DNA from: Deltaproteobacteria bacterium IMCC39524
GTDB lineage: Bacteria; Desulfobacterota; Desulfuromonadia; Desulfuromonadales; BM103
NCBI GenBank assembly: GCA_029667085.1
Contig: JARUHJ010000006.1
Coordinates: 1 to 64,000, forward strand
DNA length: 64,000 nt
Direction of reading: 5' to 3'
A program made the translations under genes and the position numbers. This document shows, piece by piece, positions 62,400-64,000 of this stretch; position 1 is the first letter of the stretch; each line of letters begins with the position of its first letter. Under the pieces are notes generated by a model, which searched no databases, had not been told where the DNA came from, and was given only the letters and a program-made list of their open reading frames with translations.

Positions 62400-63149
62400 T
62401 CAGACAGGCTCGATAATCGGTTCCGTCTGTTCCGCGATGATATCACCAATCAACAGATTAGCGACAAGTTCCGACACGACTTGAAGGGTCGCTACTGTCA
62501 AGCGATCAAACTTGATAGCCATTCCCTGAGACGCCACAGGTCCGCCACCATTTTGAGTTTTGCCATAGATCACCGTGCCACCGACCTGCATTGTTTCACC
62601 GGAAGGCAACGGCAGATCAATCTCGACATGGGAACCCTTCGCAAATTGCTCTCGCATGCACAGAAAGATACCGCGCTCCGAAAGTGTAACACTAGAAACG
62701 GCGTAAAGATTGCCCTGATGATGCAAACCGACTGTCTCTGCAAATGGCGCGCGCAGATAGCGACGACGGCCTCCAGAATACAGATCACAGCGCTGGATGG
62801 CCTTGTGCAGTCGCCGCAGATCCACCGGTTTGTCCAGCACATCAATACAGCCGAGACTTAAAGCCTCCCACTGCTTGTTCTTATTCTGGTAACTGGAAAT
62901 CATGATGACTGGAAGGTCTGCCAGTTCGCTATCACCACGAATGACATGCAAGGCCTCAAGGCCATCCATATCAGGCATCATCATATCCATTGTAATCAGG
63001 CTGGGACGGGTCACCCGCGAAATTTCAATGGCTTCAGCAGTATTGTTAACCGGCAGGACCTCGAGATTCATGCGGTTAAGCAGAAGGGAAAGGTACATAA
63101 GGAATGGTTTGCTGTCATCAACGACAACGGCTATCGGTCGTGTTTCCAT
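62400..63149 (-). CDS. Response regulator receiver fused to PilZ domain
   Basis: From the ATG at 63149 the product has 249 residues. The receiver domain has PIAVVVDDSKPF, phospho-Asp D55 in ITMDMMMPD and Lys in DVLDKPVD. The C-terminal PilZ domain (about 125-235) holds the c-di-GMP motif RRRYLR with LSERGIFL (canonical RxxxR and DxSxxG). Upstream ATG at 63185 lies inside the terminator T-run, so it is not the start. A GEMM-I riboswitch controls it. It probably links phosphorylation and c-di-GMP to motility, pili or exopolysaccharide. Confidence 0.87.
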   Translation of the reverse strand: METRPIAVVVDDSKPFLMYLSLLLNRMNLEVLPVNNTAEAIEISRVTRPSLITMDMMMPDMDGLEALHVIRGDSELADLPVIMISSYQNKNKQWEALSLGCIDVLDKPVDLRRLHKAIQRCDLYSGGRRRYLRAPFAETVGLHHQGNLYAVSSVTLSERGIFLCMREQFAKGSHVEIDLPLPSGETMQVGGTVIYGKTQNGGGPVASQGMAIKFDRLTVATLQVVSELVANLLIGDIIAEQTEPIIEPV

Positions 63150-63173
63150 GAAAACCCCAACAAATTCATCAAT

Positions 63174-63206
63174 AAAAAAACCCATCTTTGACCAGCGAAG
63201 ACGGGC
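63174..63206 (-). terminator. Intrinsic terminator as expression platform of the GEMM riboswitch
   Basis: On the minus strand the stem CCCGTCTT pairs with AAGATGGG (one G-T wobble) and is followed by T7. The stem lies between the aptamer and the REC-PilZ start, in the usual position for ligand-controlled termination. It overlaps the discarded upstream ATG (63185). Confidence 0.85.
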
Positions 63207-63225
63207 TTACATGCTTGACTACCCC

Positions 63226-63324
63226 TCTTCGGTAACCCGGCTATCCTCGTGATCAAAGATCTTAAAAAGAGGACCCGTGGCTTTGCGTCCCCGGGTTACC
63301 CCGAGTTTGCCATTATCGGTGAGA
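63226..63324 (-). ncRNA. GEMM-I riboswitch aptamer (c-di-GMP-I or cGAMP class)
   Basis: On the minus strand the core reads GGCAAACTCGGG-GUAA-CCCGGG, then GACGCAAAGCC, a P3 stem of variable length, and a closing GATAGCCGGGTTACCGAAG. These match the conserved Vc2-type elements GGCAAACC, GNRA tetraloop, GGGACGCAAAGCC and GGTAGCGGGGTTACCG. The GEMM-I class recognises c-di-GMP; a variant in Geobacter-type bacteria recognises 3',3'-cGAMP. By eye the specificity base aligns as G, favouring c-di-GMP, but this alignment is uncertain. Confidence 0.88.
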
Positions 63325-63460
63325 TAATGTTGTTGAGTGAAACCATAGCACATCAACCTCAAAAATTTGTCACATTTGCATATAAAGTTGGTAGAGATTG
63401 AAAAAAGCTTAATGCCCGGCCAAAGAAGGAGGCAAATTTAAACCATTGATTAATGCAAAA

Positions 63461-63536
63461 GCGCAGAGCTCGCGGAGGAAGACCAGTCACATCCTGGCTT
63501 TCTGAATTTTGGTTTGCTCTGCGATCTCCGCGTCTC
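63461..63536. repeat. GCAGAG-type hairpin repeat
   Basis: GCGCAGAGCTCGCGGAG (63461-63477) can pair with CTCTGCGATCTCCGCGT (63518-63534) in 13 of 17 positions across a ~40-base loop. Related to the repeat at 22867. The 63325-63683 stretch has no gene; it holds this hairpin and AT-rich spacer only. Confidence 0.5.
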
Positions 63537-63683
63537 AAGTGAGCATTGCGAACGGCCGTGAGTCAGACTTAGCTTTTGTCTAGCAGCTTTCGGTGCTTGC
63601 CTGCGTTAAAAAATCTAACCAACCAATCAGAGCCTAAGTTGAGTAAAAGGGACAACCAGAAAACTTTTTTTGAGTCCTGAACG

Positions 63684-63721
63684 AAAAATGCCCCGTTTCT
63701 GTCTACATGCAGAAACGGGGC
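63684..63721 (-). terminator. Intrinsic terminator of the DASS transporter gene
   Basis: The 12-bp stem GCCCCGTTTCTG (63690-63701) pairs perfectly with CAGAAACGGGGC (63710-63721) around an 8-base loop. On the minus strand it is followed by ATTTTTCG. It lies 24 bases after the transporter stop. Confidence 0.9.
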
Positions 63722-63745
63722 AAATCATTTTTTTCAAGGCATAAA

Positions 63746-64000
63746 TTACTTTGGAATGTTTTGTGCCCAGACCGGCAATTCGTTAATTACGACACCAAAC
63801 ATCGGAAGCACCAGCAAGTAGGTCACAACTACAGTCACCACGATACCGATGATATTCAGACCAAAACCACTTTTGGCCATCTGCGGGATAGTGACATAGC
63901 CGGAGCCAAAAACAATTGCATTGGGAGGTGTCGCCACCGGCAGCATGAAAGCACAGGAAGCCGCAATGGCAGCAGGAACAACCAGCAACAGCGGGTTTTG
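63746..64000 (-). CDS. DASS-family (SLC13-type) sodium/dicarboxylate transporter, C-terminal part
   Basis: Only the final 84 residues are inside the window; the gene continues past 64000. The visible part has the conserved [20 protein letters not shown] motif of the DASS C-terminal substrate and sodium site, followed by a hydrophobic TM helix ([20 protein letters not shown]). Dicarboxylate uptake would supply succinate or fumarate to the frdCAB complex, but this is only by function. Stop is TAA. Confidence 0.85.
   Translation of the reverse strand, partial: QNPLLLVVPAAIAASCAFMLPVATPPNAIVFGSGYVTIPQMAKSGFGLNIIGIVVTVVVTYLLVLPMFGVVINELPVWAQNIPK

Noticed and set aside
63300-63740. tRNA or CRISPR array near the right edge
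   Set aside because: The hairpins here are a GCAGAG repeat and an intrinsic terminator, with no cloverleaf and no evenly spaced direct repeats.

Overview
The window is chromosomal DNA from a member of the Desulfuromonadia (Geobacter/Desulfuromonas-like, formerly Deltaproteobacteria). The best evidence is the order pilB-pilT-pilC-pilS-pilR-pilA(N)-pilA(C), with a short, aromatic-rich Geobacter-type pilin followed by its separate C-terminal partner. Supporting evidence is a frdCAB fumarate reductase/succinate dehydrogenase, a pair of six-heme cytochromes of the c7 triheme type, a FeoB iron uptake operon, and a GEMM-I riboswitch. No rRNA, tRNA or CRISPR array was seen. Both window ends cut through genes: an IS1595-like transposase on the left and a DASS-type transporter on the right.

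Layout. 1-2.7 kb: IS end, polysaccharide-export ABC permease, a decayed small gene, galE. 2.8-9.7 kb: a tightly overlapping minus-strand operon (ABC-2 permease, TPR protein, ABC ATPase, GT-C membrane glycosyltransferase, UbiA-type prenyltransferase, two GT2 glycosyltransferases) just downstream of pilA. 9.8-18.4 kb: the type IV pilus locus with its own two-component system and a clear sigma-54 promoter at pilA. 18.6-22.7 kb: aroE, ribF, rnr. 23-27.6 kb: an actin-like ParM/Alp protein, then an iron block (fur, feoB, a 57-residue zinc-ribbon protein, a DtxR-FeoA fusion) with two Fur-box palindromes. 27.7-33.4 kb: ccdA, a TlpA-like thioredoxin, a thioesterase, HtrA protease and an NtrC-type two-component pair. 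33.7-35.3 kb (+): AEC transporter and a shortened PrmA-like methyltransferase.

35.6-38.9 kb: frdCAB with a strong terminator. 39.3-43.3 kb: rdgB, rph, an N-acetylmuramoyl-L-alanine amidase, a DHH phosphoesterase and a LOG-like protein. 43.5-47.7 kb: a small unknown gene, a fusion of a Pol I-type 5'-3' exonuclease with RNase HI, a tandem-GAF protein, a YchJ-like SEC-C protein and a small unknown gene. 47.8-51.1 kb: copper P-type ATPase with two Gate-domain membrane proteins. 51.2-59.7 kb: lpxH-like hydrolase, YihY/BrkB protein, an active/inactive M16 peptidase pair, pfkA, hypF. 59.9-62.3 kb (+): two tandem hexaheme cytochromes and two small secreted proteins. 62.4-63.3 kb: a REC-PilZ protein preceded by a GEMM-I riboswitch and intrinsic terminator. 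63.7-64 kb: the end of a DASS transporter gene.

Themes. Surface electron-transfer and attachment machinery dominates (pilus, secreted multiheme cytochromes, surface glycan genes), with several candidate links to cyclic dinucleotides (MshEN domain of PilB, riboswitch, PilZ). The most unusual items are the FEN-RNase HI fusion, the riboswitch/PilZ pairing, the duplicated triheme cytochrome operon and the heptamer arrays that can form a long hairpin between pilB and pilT.
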